A DNA stretch of 64,000 bases. It comes from Imbricaverruca yamaguchii. Taxonomy: Eukaryota; Arthropoda; Thecostraca; Neoverrucidae. The stretch is taken from assembly GCA_034440575.1 (NCBI GenBank), contig JAOTOL010001616.1:620001-684000 (forward strand). Reading direction: 5' to 3'. Each line of letters starts with the position of its first letter. Position 1 is the first letter of the stretch. Below are positions 23,790 to 35,590 of this stretch, piece by piece. The notes under the pieces are model-generated. The model did not search any database. It saw only the letters and a program-made list of their open reading frames with translations, and was not told where the DNA came from. A program made the position numbers and the translations under genes.

Positions 23790-25244
23790 CAGTACTTCGC
23801 TGGCGAGGTGCTCTCGGATGTATTGCCGCATTCTTAACTGCAAACAACTGAAAGCAGTGCTTCAGTTGTGGGCTGTGCTGTTTTGCTGAGGTGGCTGCTG
23901 TGCTCCAGGGGCTGGCTCTCCACACCAAAGCGGAATGCTATCCCTGCCCGCGAGTGGCTGCGATGGCTCTGGAAAATGTCGTTTCCAGTGACCATGTTGA
24001 CCTCGCCACAGTATCGCTGTAGTCTCATGGAAATGTTGCCAACGGGCTCACTCATCACCATGACCATGCTATGTGTTATTGCAGTCATCCGCGGTAGCAC
24101 GCTGTCCCGAGCATTACGTAGAAACGCCGACGTAGCCTGGCAGGTGCGCCTGCTGATACCGTGGAAAGGTCAGAGGCGCCTGAAGTGTATTGGCGCCATA
24201 GTGACGGGGGAAAATGGCGCGTGTTCTGGCTCTTCACATGCAGGACAGCGCCCGATCGTACAGTCGTCACAAAATCTCGCAAAGTTTTATATTTAACCTC
24301 GCATATAAGATCATAACTGCATTCGAATGAATTGCACACACTGGCTATCGTTGGGAAAACAGTCCAACGGGCACGATGGTTCTGTGGCCCAAGTTTATTA
24401 ACAGTGAAACAATATCTGGATGATATGCACTTTCGCCCGTAGAACAATGGGACATTTTATCCTCGCTATCTACTAAATTAGTGGTCCTGCTAGTTACGCT
24501 TCTTTAGCAAAGGTGTTTTGTTTTTCTTCAGGCGTACTAATATCAATTTAAACTAGCTACCATTGGAGCGTGATTTTCGACGAACGCTTGGAGAAATGCT
24601 GCGCAAAGGCAGGACAGAAATGTCGCAATCGGACCGTACATTGGTCTGAGCCGGACAGAAGACTGAATAAGCGTGGCGCAACGGTGCGGGCTATGAGAAG
24701 CCAGACACGTTAATCCCATTTGCATTCTTGTAACAGGCATTCCACAGTAACTGAACCGAAAATTTCCCAATTTGCCGTCCGGCCATTTTTGATTTTCTTG
24801 AAAAGTTGTGTGCCGAGGATTTCAAGGGCGAACAATTCATTTATGGTGAACAAAAAATTCCCCCAAAATATTTCCAAAGATACAGTCCTTGCAAATTTCC
24901 CAAGGTCAGTGAGGACACCTAACTGTGATGACTCATAACTCCAAGACTATGAGAGGTATTTCATTGAACTTTTTTTGTTTGAATTGGGATGAATCAGGAA
25001 ACAAGTTGGCTATCTCGCATTTTCGATTTTCAATTTATGAGGGCCCCATCACGCCGATAACTTCGCATCTAGTTGGCATGCGGTGTCGAAATGGTCCAGA
25101 GTGACCCCTGATGACGAAACCTGTCAGTTGATTTCTGCTACACTGACATCAGGACATAAGATATTGGGCGTTCAAGGTCACTGAGGTCACGAACACGTTT
25201 ATGGCTATAACTTTGCACCTAATAGCTTTGCCATCGACACTGCT
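23790..25244. other. Unique intron sequence, no gene supported
   Basis: Mixed to AT-rich sequence with short unrecognised ORFs. Confidence 0.45.
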
Positions 25245-26130
25245 GTGTGTGATTCAGAAAATCATGATTGCATGATGAGTGAGTCTGAAGAGTGTCCCGA
25301 CGAGGAAGGTGTGATGAACATGCTGAACATAGTAGTCGAAGAGCGAGACAATGACGACGTTGACAGTAAGGAGGAGGTCCACTACAAACGGTGGGACAGC
25401 ACTGACCGCTACGCGCTCCAAGAAATCGTCGCAAGCCAGGGTGAGTGCATCGAGAGACTGAGCTCCGCCATAGTGAAGCTGACAAGTCATCACTTCGAGG
25501 CGAAGGCTCAGTCAACGCACTTCAAGCATCTGAAGGATACCGTTAAAGATTGTCCAAGGAGACTTTGCCGAGAACTTCTCCTTCGTGGTGCAGGATGCCG
25601 CTCAAGTTTTTCACTGGGACACAGCGCAGAGCACCGTGCACCCGTTCGTGGTGTACTGGCGCCAAGACTGGGAACAGCGACACCAGAGCTTCTGCGTGAT
25701 ATCTGACGCCACAAAGCATACAACTAGCACTGTGCACGCCTTCCTGCGCCAACTGGTGCCAGCAATAAAGGAAGAGGTTCCCGGGCTCATGAAAATTCAT
25801 TGCTTCACGGGGGGATGAGCTGCGCAATACAAAAACAAGTACAGCTTCGCGAATGTGTGCTATCATGACATCGACTTCCCCGGTGTGACATGTGAGTGGC
25901 ACTTTTTCGCCACGTCCCACGGGAAGGGAGCGTGCGATGGTATAAGCGGCACCGTGAAACGCGCCACGTACCTCGAGAGCCTGCGACGCCCGGTAAAAGA
26001 TCAAATCCTCACACTGGAGGACATGTACCGATTTCTCGCCGGGCAGCTTGTGACAAGGATCAAGTTTTTCTATGTCACAAAACAGGAAGTGCAGAAGGCT
26101 GAACAGGAGCTGAATGGCCGCTTTTATTGA
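25245..26130 (+). pseudogene. Broken ORF of a widespread uncharacterised invertebrate family (probably mobile-element-linked)
   Basis: Three consecutive open segments cover most of a protein. Segment 1 (25245 to about 25550) is acidic, then YALQEIVASQGECIERLSSA and KLTSHHF. Segment 2, in another frame from about 25550, reads QGDFAENFSFVVQDAAQVFHW and is broken by a TGA near 25816. Segment 3 continues in the same frame as segment 2: AAQYKNKYSFANVCYHD, then CEWHFFATSHGKGACDGISG and TVKR. I recall the blocks DF.ENYSFV.QDA.Q.FHW, FSDG...QYKN and EWHF.ATSHGK.ACDG.GG..KR from multicopy proteins in many invertebrate genomes that lack a named function. Conserved acidic and His residues look enzyme-like, and dispersal suggests a transposon origin; both are inference. 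The frameshift near 25550 and the stop at 25816 make this copy non-functional. Confidence 0.6.
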
Positions 26131-26246
26131 TCAGATTCCGTGATAATTATTCCACATGGGATAATTTGATGGATACATCATGTGGCTAGTGCTCCACATA
26201 ACACGGTATGAGTGAACATTTGGCTTAATTTCGTGTCACCGTGCAG

Positions 26247-26410
26247 GGGGCCGGTAACTTGATGGTTAAGCTTAGCTATCTGGGTGACCAGTAGCACGGG
26301 GTTCGATTCCTACTGCGTCAGCCCTCCAGGGTCAGCCAGGGTGAGGGGCAGTTGACGCCATAGGATGTCAGCCGCTTCGTGTGTCGTAGAGCCACACAAA
26401 GTGTCACCTT
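26247..26410 (+). repeat. tRNA-like sequence, possible old SINE head
   Basis: TTGATGGTTAAGC resembles a pol III A box. About 45 bp further, GGTTCGATTCC matches the B box. The surroundings do not fold as an intact tRNA. Downstream, GTGTGTCGTAGAGCCAC weakly resembles the tail of the SINE at 28498. Confidence 0.4.
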
Positions 26411-28484
26411 GAATACTACAATCAAAGTAAAGGGAGTATAAGCTGTGTCAAAAAGGGAATCAATGTTTTCGAAGTATACGCAAGATGTATGATACGTTCT
26501 ACAGGCCATCTGAACTTACAGTATTATAGCCATATCGGAGAAACTAAACTTAACTGATTAAGTTTAAGTCTCGAAATTTCCGGAAATCCAGTTGCTTACT
26601 AGAGAGAACCTTAGGGTGAACAAGGGAAATGCATGCGCTATGTCAATAATTGTTGCAAGAAGCGAACAAAAATTGTTCTTTGATACATTTCATTAAAACC
26701 GCCCACCTCAGTCTCGCGTTAATCACTCACCCCATTTCCTTATGGAGTGCTGCTGGGTCGCAGTATTACCTGCGCCATTGCTTGTATATCTACGTCATTT
26801 TCCAGTTGTATCGAGCGATAGTCAAAAGAAATGCAACATAATACACCGACCCAGTAAAAAAGCAAAGAATAAGGTTAAAAGCTTCACAAAGAAGCGCACC
26901 AAACGAACACCAATATTCGCAACACTTATTTCCTTATTTCCACTTATCTCCATCATATCTTAACCGGATTTAGAGCAAATAGTTTTCTTGCTTTGATCAA
27001 CCAAAGAAATTTATTCTTTTCGCTATGACTAGCTTGGACACCACTTAGATCCAGTTATACGAGGGCTTTGCCCCTTCGATAACATATCAATACGAAGTCG
27101 TTACAGGCAGTGTTCCCCGCCCATTTATTTATTATAGTTAGATATATGTCATGTCGAAATGTTTCGGCGAAAGTGTGCATTCAGCACCGCAACTGCCAGT
27201 TAATGAGATCCTCAGTCTACCTGAAACAAGTATAATGACTTTATACTCCGCTCGGCTGTGCAAGGCCCCACGATTCACCAATGACGAAGTTATATTTGGA
27301 CTCTGCTGGAGCAGGGGAGGGGTGGGGTTACAATGGGCCATTCCGGTACACCCCACAGTCTGCCGGCCGGCTGCCCACTCAGCGCGCCGGACGTCGCAGC
27401 GTGGTTTGCAGTGTGTTGCCGAGTTCTTTAATATACTCTGTTGCCGAGCGTCGGCCTGACCGGACCCCGGCGACCGTCTGACGTAAGCAGATGTGTCGCG
27501 CCCTCATTGGTGCGCCGTCGGCCGGCCTGAAGGTTGCCGTCACTGGCCGACAGGGGGGCAGCGGGCGGCCCGCGACAGGGACACCTTGTCGGCGGCGGCG
27601 TGTTTTCCGGCTCCGGTGTGGCGGGAGCGTGGCGCGACCTGCACGACCGGAGGCTCGGCATCTCGCTGTCTCGCCCATGACTGCGTGTGACGCCCACACT
27701 CCCGGGGGTGATTCCTCCGGGGAACTGCCGCCGCCGACTGGGTTTGTGGTCCACGTGGAAAGACGTCTAGTGGATCTCTGTTCGGGTCACATTAGTTGTA
27801 GGTTGAGCGGGACAAAGTGGGCATCCATAGTTAAGTGGATTTGACCATTTTCGCTGTCATACAGCGCATTTAAGCGTTTCGCTCGAAGAGTTTGTCCACA
27901 TCGATTATACGCTGTCCGGTGTACGGTGTACACGCTGTAGGGTGTCCGTTCCAAAACGAATCACCTTGCTAATTGGAATATATATAACCGCACGTCACGC
28001 TTATTAATGAATGCTATCAACAGCAGTTTAGCATGATCTACCCCTCGCAGTGCCGGAGTTCAATTTGATTCCCACCAACACCCCCCACACAACTTGTTCT
28101 AAGCCCGATAGAAAAGCGCAGTAGCTGCATGGCGTGAGGGCTGGGCTTAAAGTGGGACAGGGCAAACATTGCTTACCTGCTCAATATAATATTCGTAAAT
28201 GGGCTCAAGGGTTCATTTGGAGACATTAAAGCAAAGCATTTAGATGAAGCATCAATGAATGTCGTAACTTTTCTTTGTACTTTCATGGTGTTTCGCTAAT
28301 GGTTACCGGAAATCCATACAATCTGAGTTGAAACTGGTTTCCCATCGCACGTTTCAAAATGCGACCGAGTTTAGCATAGTTATTTTAAATCAAGGCAAAC
28401 AACATTGGAATTCGTGGTAGTCACGTGATGTGCATGAAAAATGCCGACCATAGTATGTTTGGGAATGTTTGAAGATTAGTTTCA
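26411..28484. other. Unique intron sequence with a GC-rich island near 27360-27730
   Basis: AT-rich sequence interrupted by a CpG-rich stretch at about 27360-27730. ORFs there are open on both strands, as expected for GC-rich DNA, and match nothing known to me. Confidence 0.4.
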
Positions 28485-28497
28485 GCGGTTCACTTTA

Positions 28498-28658
28498 TGG
28501 GATGAGTTATCTATGGGGAAGTTGCTCGTCTCACAATCGAAAGGTTGTGGGTTCGAGCCTCATCTGTCGCTACTCTTCGCCCGCGACCAATCGGCGTGAG
28601 ATATTGGCGACGCTGTATAACTCAACGGTCGATGTGTCGTAAAACCAATAACCAACCA
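28498..28658 (+). mobile_element. Full-length tRNA-derived SINE (161 bp) with 14-bp target-site duplication
   Basis: The head has a diverged A box (GTTATCTATGGGGAA), an anticodon-arm-like CACAATCGAAAGGTTGTG and a good B box (GGTTCGAGCCT). After a short body comes the shared tail GCTGTATAACTCAACGGTCG to AAAACCAATAACCAACC. AGCGGTTCACTTTA at 28484-28497 and AGCAGTTCACTTTA at 28659-28672 form a 14-bp duplication with one mismatch. The element would be transcribed by RNA polymerase III and mobilised by a partner LINE. Confidence 0.8.
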
Positions 28659-28870
28659 AGCAGTTCACTTTACGAATAGTAGTACAAGAGATGGGTGTGG
28701 TTACATCACCTCTTAGTATCATTCTCAGCATATTGAGAAAAGATATTGAAATGCACCTAGAAACATCCTTGGAATGCTTCTGGTATAGAAGCATCTTTTC
28801 GACACGGAACCATGCCCGTACATTTAGCAACAGTCGCAATAGATGGCTCCAGCAGACATCTCAAGTAACA

Positions 28871-29178
28871 AGCAACTATGCCAAGTAAGTTGATGTTATG
28901 GGGTATAATTATATAACTGTGCATTGATAAGGCATTGTGAAGCAAATCACAGATGAATGCCCAACTATATACATTTATTCCATGATATGAAGTCGGTTTC
29001 AATCGGCGTTTGTTACTCGAATCGAGCTATGCAGCAACACACACCGATTGCAAAGAACTTCATGTCATGGAGTACATTTATATAAACATGCTTTCATTTG
29101 TGCCTTGTTTTGCAATGCCTTATCATATACAAGTACGTAAATCTACGCCTTGGCATTAATTTATTTGGCATAGTTGCT
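28871..29178. mobile_element. Foldback / MITE-like inverted-repeat element (308 bp)
   Basis: The ends AGCAACTATGCC (28871-28882) and GGCATAGTTGCT (29167-29178) are exact reverse complements. Inner blocks also pair, for example GATAAGGCATTGTGAAGC against GCTT..TGCAATGCCTTATC-like sequence near 29100-29125, TCCATGATATGAAGT against ACTTCATGTCATGGA, and AATCGGCGTTTGTT (29001) against AACACACACCGATT (29036). All pairings centre near 29025, giving arms of about 145 bp. No coding capacity. Confidence 0.75.
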
Positions 29179-29465
29179 GTGGTGTTGCACTGTATCCTAA
29201 ATATTGAGAAATTAACTTCTAAAGAACCCTGTTTTATGCCACACATTCACATTTATTCAACAGCTTATCAGCACCCGTAGCTTACTCTGCTTGCTAAGAA
29301 CGTGCAGGCAATCTTCTAGTGCTAGAAAATCCGGGTTGAGCGAGCCTGATCGCCAATTGCCCTTACTTGAACAGCCGTGCCCTTTTGAAGCGATAGCGGT
29401 GTTCGATGCAGGTGTCGGCACAGTCAGGAACGCCGGGGCGGAACCAGTACCGTCGCGTGCCCATC

Positions 29466-29962
29466 GGTCCGCGGCCCAGCGGCTCGCCGGCCACACCGTA
29501 CCCACCTACACCGCGGCCGCCGATACTGTTACGTGTGTAATGGCCCAGCGGCTCGCCGGCCACACCGTACCCACCTACACCGCGGCCGCCGATACTGTTA
29601 CGTGTGTAATGGCCCAGCGGCTCGCCGGCCACACCGTACCCACCTACACCGCAGGCGCCGATACTGTTACGTGTGTAATGGCCCAGCGGCTCGCCGGCCA
29701 CACCGTACCCACCTACACCGCGGCCGCCGATACTGTTACGTGTGTAATGGCCCAGCGGCTCGCCGGCCACACCGTACCCACCTACACCGCGGCCGCCGAT
29801 ACTGTTACGTGTGTAATGGCCCAGTGGCTCGCCGGCCACACCGTACCCACCTACATCGCAGGCGCCGATACTGTTACGTGTGTAATGGCCCAGTGGCTCG
29901 CCGGCCACACCGTACCCACCTACATCGCAGGCGCCGATACTGTTACGTGTGTAATGGCGTAG
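29466..29962. repeat. 69-bp minisatellite, seven units
   Basis: The unit includes GCTCGCCGGCCACACCGTAC and CCGATACTGTTACGTGTGTA. Because 69 is a multiple of 3, one frame gives a perfect 23-residue repeat, but the other frames are also open and no splice or start context supports coding. Confidence 0.93.
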
Positions 29963-31017
29963 TGGACGGCTATCTGCGCCGCCGACCATCCTGGTGATCT
30001 GACGTCACGGCTGACAAAACTGTCAGCGGGGCACGGATACAGGCGACGGGAGACGATGGCGAAGCTGAGTATCTCTTGTCGGTGACGTAATATCTGTGAC
30101 GTGTGCAATCTGTCCGTGTATGGGGGGGGGGGGGCATAGCGTGTCGATGATATGGCGTACCGTTAGCGGACCTGCTGCAGCGAAAACGTTTGCAAGCTGC
30201 TTACAGCAGCTATCGAATTTACTTTGGAAGCGATAGCCAGCCCTGGCATTCCTTCGTCCCGAGCCCGATTTGCTCAGCCTCCTTACTTTCGTATTTCCAG
30301 ACTTTTCTTTGCAATTCAAATTATTGCCATACAATTTGGCACCAACATCATCTTTTCTTTAGCGAAATGTCAAAAAAAATATATGGATGCTTTTACTTCG
30401 TAATTTTTTGTTTTGTTTGAAGCAACAAATCATGCACCTAAAGATTGCATGACCTGGGCGTATTTTAATGTCACACATGGAACATTCCATTCATCCTATT
30501 TCTTAAATGTGTCCCTAACCGGGCCGAAGGTTATCAAAGGCCCTCTCACTTATTTTTTCCGGGGTAGCCACCGAATGAGAAGACGCAGATAGCTGCACAA
30601 AATTTTCGAAGCCTCTGATGTACCTGTTTCGAATATGTGTTCCACATTTCACGTCCAGGCCATTAAAGAGACCAGGGACGGAGCAAAATGAGCGATGCTT
30701 CAAATTCTCCAAAGTGCTCCCATTCGGTGTAGTTGCAGCATCTAAACACCAAACTCAGACCATATGTCATATGAGAATTATATTTCAGTGCCGTCTATGT
30801 CACGTGACATCACATGGAGTGGCCAACCGATCACCTGCGATGACCGTACCTCGTGCGATCTGATCTTATTGGACCTGGTTTGACCTTTGTTTAAACTTAC
30901 TTTCCAAACATTGTACATTTATGCAAATACTAAAGTGATCACTTGAGTAACTTGAGCATTGTGTCGGCGTGACGCAAGAAGCATATGCTTTGGTTCAAAG
31001 GTTCTGTTGAAAGGACC

Positions 31018-31018
<1 letters not shown>
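29963..31018. other. Unique intron sequence, no gene seen
   Basis: Contains a G run (30121-30134) and one TGACGTCA at 30000-30007, otherwise ordinary. Confidence 0.45.
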
Positions 31019-31109
<91 letters not shown>

Positions 31110-31160
31110 ATATATATAATATATATATTTATTTATATATTTATATATATATATATATAC
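31019..31160. repeat. (TA)n microsatellite, about 140 bp
   Basis: TA tract with TTTA interruptions toward its 3' end. Confidence 0.98.
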
Positions 31161-31993
31161 ATGTATGCTGACATTTTCCAAGCGATAAAGGTCATCTCAC
31201 TGGGTTGACCTATTACGTATGACCTTTAATGATGTTAGCATGCCAAAAATGGAAAAAAGAAGTTTGGCGTGATATGAACTCTATGCCACATTGGTTTGTC
31301 AATTACATTCTCCCTGTGTTTCTAGCATGCACAGTTCAGAAGTTGGTTTTGAAGTCTGATTCTGACCAGACCTGTCCAGCCATGTCATGTCATTTTTAGT
31401 AGGATCAATGTAGATGCATTCATCCGCGAATTCTTCAGCAGCAATGCTGAAAGAAAACAAGCTCTGTCTGCTGGTTTAACTATTTATAGGGATTTAAGTC
31501 TTGTCAAAAGTTCCAGTTAGAGGATAACACAGATTTTAAGCTTCAACTTCGGTCTAATCGGTATCCGTATCTATGAATTCCATCCGTGGTCATATCTGTA
31601 CTGGGTACAAATATTCATCCCTTATCCAATCCGGTTCAAAAATATAATTTGGTAAAAACCTAATTAACGTTACATAATGAAGGCCAATATAGTTAAACCT
31701 GATTAGCTTTATATAGTTAAAGTGAATGTAGCTAAAACCAGATTGGTTGCAGTAGTAAATAGCATGGAGATGATCAACAAGATACATGCGGCGCAATCGG
31801 ACTTGAGGGCATCTGTTCACCGGAGCTACGCTTCCCGCAGCAGCCCGAGTCAGTTGTCAGAGAGCTGCTGGCGTCTTCTGTTTTTGAAAGGGGGCCCACC
31901 TTGAGGGCCGCGCGGGGAAACAAAAATGTAAAAAAAAAAAAATCTATCTGATGTTATTGACAGGTGGCCACACTCGACGGCCGCGCCAGTGAC
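31161..31993. other. Unique AT-rich intron sequence, no gene seen
   Basis: Weak repetition of ATATAGTTAAA-type words near 31660-31740; an A run at 31931. Confidence 0.45.
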
Positions 31994-32075
31994 TCCAACA
32001 CGTCAGACTGCAGACACACGTCACACGTCAGACTCACACGTCACATGTCACACGTCAGACTGCAGACCATCCTCA
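31994..32075. promoter_or_regulatory. Cluster of five CACGTCA motifs
   Basis: CACGTCA occurs at 31999, 32017, 32024, 32037 and 32051 within irregular ACACGTCAGACT repeats. CACGTCA is the core of CREB3/ATF6-type sites. Function is inferred only; the cluster may simply be a short repeat. Confidence 0.4.
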
Positions 32076-33454
32076 CATAACGGCACGTGTCGCTGTGGTC
32101 AGACTTGTGGAATTCTGGCGAACCGGTCTTCGACAATTGTGATCAGCAAGGAGGTGGCGCCCCAAGCCTGGCCGATGCTCATCAGCATCCTGTCACAAAC
32201 CGGCGGCTGGGCACCTGAGCAAATAGTGCGCTGCAGGTTCGCTGCTGATATTTCTGGCGATGTAATTTACGGAGCACCGTCCACGCGTTGGTGAAGGCAC
32301 ACATTCGCCCGACAGGTGTGCCCAATTAGTAGGAGGTCTGCCCTTGCTTCGATCCACTCATGGTCAACACACCTGTCCCGTACAGTCGACCGTAACAAGT
32401 GTTGACAACGCCACTGCATCTACTGAGGAGACGTCCGCATGTATGAGCAGGTGTCGTCGGGTTCGAGTGCATCTGGTCAGACTGTATCTCGCGTCTCCGA
32501 ACAACTCCGTGGGGGAGTTCGGTGTTCGGTGGAGGTGTTTCATTCACGCTGCTGCGGCCTGCTGTGCGCACATGATAATGGCTATGGGTGGGACGCCAAG
32601 CGTATGTGGAGTGACATTGATCTCTTTTTGCGTGTGTAGACTGTGTCGCTATCAGGTAGACGGACAAAGTTCAACAGCTCATGATATGCATTTATGGCAG
32701 ACGATGTGGATAAGGATACCTGAGGCGGCTTACGTACTAGCTGTGATGTACATCAGTGAGCGAAATGACGTAAAATTACGATGCACATAATCATCCTAAT
32801 GGACGCTAATAATATGGCAGTTGTTTGGATGCTGAGGAACTATGGCATCGGTGTGGGCGCACCCAGTCATTTGAATTTACTTCTCATTCGCCGCAATCCC
32901 TGGAAAACTATGCTGTCCAGCGTCAGTATTCCCTTTTAGCTATACCTAACACCACGTGACGCAAAACTCCAGGGCACGATGGGTCGCAGGCACACCACCC
33001 GGCGCTTGTGCGGTGCATACATCATCTGTTTTAGTGCGCCGAGCAGCGCACTGTGCCTTCAACTGGAGTATGGACTGGGCACTTGGTGCAGGGTTCGCGC
33101 CAGTCAAGCCCGGCGCTATGCCGCCGATTGGTGCTGAATATGGGCAACGTTGTACGCAACAAACAGCTCATTCAGGGTTCGCGCAGTACAAGGCGGGCGG
33201 TGTTGCGAAGGCGCTGAAGGTTGTGTTGTGATCTGTGTTGTGCATGAAAACTCGGCTACCTCTGGCTGTGCGCGTGTGACGCGCAGACTGGCGCGGCCGC
33301 GCTCGTGGTCGGCGCTGCGCGGAGCGTCGGCAGAGCGGCAGGTGGCGCTGAGCTGGCCGGCCGTCCGGTCGACACGCGACTCGCCACGTCTGGCCAGACC
33401 GGCCGGCTTCCTGTCGCCACTCGGCGGCGCTGCGTCACTTCCGGCCGGGGCGGA
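32076..33454. other. Unique intron sequence, CpG-rich from about 33270
   Basis: No recognised coding. The 33270-33500 stretch is GC-rich with open frames on both strands. Confidence 0.4.
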
Positions 33455-33720
33455 GCGTCTCTCGCAGGTCACCGAGGCGACAGGTGGCTCTGACCTGTTG
33501 TCGTCGGAGCGACACGCGACCTTGATCTGTCGTCGCCGGGGCGACAGATGATACTGACCTGTTGTCACCGGGGGGACAGGCGACACTGACTTGTCGCTCC
33601 GGGGCGACAGATGATACTGAGCTGTTGTCACCGGGGGACAGATGACACTGACCTGTCGCTCCGGTGACCCTGACATGTCGCCACCGGGACGACAGGTGAC
33701 TCTGACCTGTTGTGAACCGT
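33455..33720. repeat. Degenerate 34-36-bp tandem repeat, about seven units
   Basis: Units resemble GGCGACAGATGATACTGACC followed by TGTTGTCACCGG, alternating with TGTCGCTCCGG. Confidence 0.85.
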
Positions 33721-34199
33721 CCGGCTGATGGTGCACCTCAGTCAGCCCTCCGGTATCAACTGTTCGGCTACATCACGTCAGCCTGGGGAGGATCTCAGCA
33801 GGCCCGTCAGCTTCAGTCACCCTCAGATCGCAGCCAGTTCGCGTCAGCTTCCTGAGTCAGTCAGCTTGGATGTCTCGGGAGTTCCGTCGATGGACCGATC
33901 TGCATCACGGTTCCACTTCAGGAAAATGGTTGACAGCTGGGAGCAGTGACTGACCCAGAAGACGAGGAAAAAGTCGACGGGTATAAATTTCATTATGATG
34001 TATCATCAACATCATATCATCAAGGTGTAAATCATGATAGGCACCTGAATTTCCACTAAAACGTATATGCGCAAACATCGCAACTGAGATATGTATCAAA
34101 CCAAATAATTATAGTACCATGCTCATACTTCAGCCCACCCTGTGCTAATGAACAAGTTGATTGTTCGGGCAGAGTTCCGACTGGTAGCTCTGGTGCAAT

Positions 34200-34970
34200 C
34201 AGACGAAGATGGGAGACCTACCCCAGGAAAAGACTGCAAAGATGTTCGAGAGTAGTGGATGCCCAAACAGTCGCTGCGCCGCCTCCAAAAGGAGCACCTA
34301 CGACCAAGACCAAGAAGAAGACCGCGGGGGGGGGTTGGGGGAAAATTTTAAAAAAAAGAAGGTTTGTTGAATCCCCTTCCTCCCCCCAAAACAGGGGGAA
34401 AAAAAAAAAAAACAAGAAGATCCGCCGCACGGACACTAAAGAAACTCGGAGAATCATTAGTGGCGCCTACAGATCCTGATGGCCACTTAACCTTCCCATA
34501 TATCGACGAAACCCTGACAGCAAAAATAGCTTCCATCATGAGGCAGTTCCGATCTCAGATTACACATGGGAAACAGGTGCCACTTTTATGAAGTGCCCTC
34601 GTCACGCCAGCCACCTTTACGCCCAGGTGTCCACTGGACTGTCGTGCATGCAACGCCTGCGTGTCGGAGCTGAGTGGAGAATGTTTGGCACTTAGGGTGG
34701 TGTGTTGGCTGAAGAGCAGTGATATGTTGGCTGAAGTGCAGGAGCTATGCCGGAAATGTGTCGTGTGTTGGTGAAACGGTTCCAAATGTCCGATTACGCT
34801 TTAACAAACACGTTTTAAACACCAGGAGCCTGTCGAAGGTACCTCAATGGATGATCACTTCTTGTAGAAGCACCTCAAGTTTGATATCAGTTCCCATCCG
34901 ACGTCCCTTTTTGCATAGAAACTTTCTTTTTAAACTGAATACCACTCCAATCGCAAATTTTTTTTGACCA
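34200..34970 (+). pseudogene. Penelope-like retroelement remnant with GIY-YIG-type C-terminus
   Basis: Around 34440-34590 the translation HLTFPYIDETLTAKIASIMR matches the linker after the reverse transcriptase of Penelope-like elements (LPFI...L..KI...). After a stop, CPLDCRACNACVSELSGEC gives the Cys-rich spacer. In another frame from about 34745, SCVGETVPNVRLRFNKHVLN corresponds to the second half of the GIY-YIG nuclease motif (Y.GET...LR.R...H). A further frame continues MDDHFL*KHLKFDISS. At least two frameshifts and several stops show decay. The RT domain is mostly missing upstream. A homopolymer-rich block (34325-34412) interrupts the region. Confidence 0.55.
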
Positions 34971-35217
34971 CTGCATACCTGTGATATTTAGCCAACCCTA
35001 AGCACACATGTGTTTTCTTGCCGTCTCCTGAAACATCAGCCTGTTTGCATGTCTGTAGATATATATTTTCGCGTATTCTTCAGTCTCCCTGTTTCTAGCA
35101 TTTGCTTCAGTGCTTTCACATGTTTTTTATGTTTTATTTTTTCGTAAATGCGATTATCTGTCTAATGCCATCGAGCTTAATGTCCTGGCAAGTCGCATTC
35201 GAATCGTGTGCGGAAAA

Positions 35218-35590
35218 AGTCAAGACAAAAAGTAAAAGGACAAAAAGTAGAATAAAAGAAAGTTGAAATGAATAGAAGTCGAACGGACAACAGTCAAAGG
35301 GATATAGAAGTAACATAGATAAAAGTCGAAAGGATGAGAAGTCGGAGTAAAATTCAGCTGAAAAAAAGTAAGAGCTACCAGAAGTCGAAAGGATAAAAGT
35401 TCAAGCGATAAAAGTCGATCGGACAAAAAGCAGGAATGACAGAAAGGCAAACTGATGAAATGTGAAGAGATAGAAGTCAAGACATGTGAATATGTCGCAC
35501 AGACTAAACATTGAAACGGTATGTAATTCAAGACAGGAAGGCGCATAAATTCGAATGGAGTGAAGCCTAGCGGAAAATACATATATAATA
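35218..35590. repeat. Degenerate purine-rich repeat (AAAAGTCGAAAGGA-like)
   Basis: Words such as GATAAAAGTCGAAAGGAT, GACAAAAAGTA and ATAGAAGTCAAGA recur every 14-20 bp across 370 bp with heavy divergence. Confidence 0.6.

Noticed and set aside
22753..23928. Long YHCTTVPL-repeat and VQWYSGT-repeat ORFs
   Set aside because: Translations of (TACAGTGG)n; stop-free by unit sequence, not by selection.
26247..26325. Functional tRNA gene
   Set aside because: A and B boxes are present, but acceptor and anticodon stems do not pair properly; treated as tRNA-derived repeat.
29291..29962. 223-codon ORF with perfect 23-residue repeats
   Set aside because: The 69-bp unit is a multiple of 3, which explains the repeat; the opposite strand is open as well, and no exon signals are seen.
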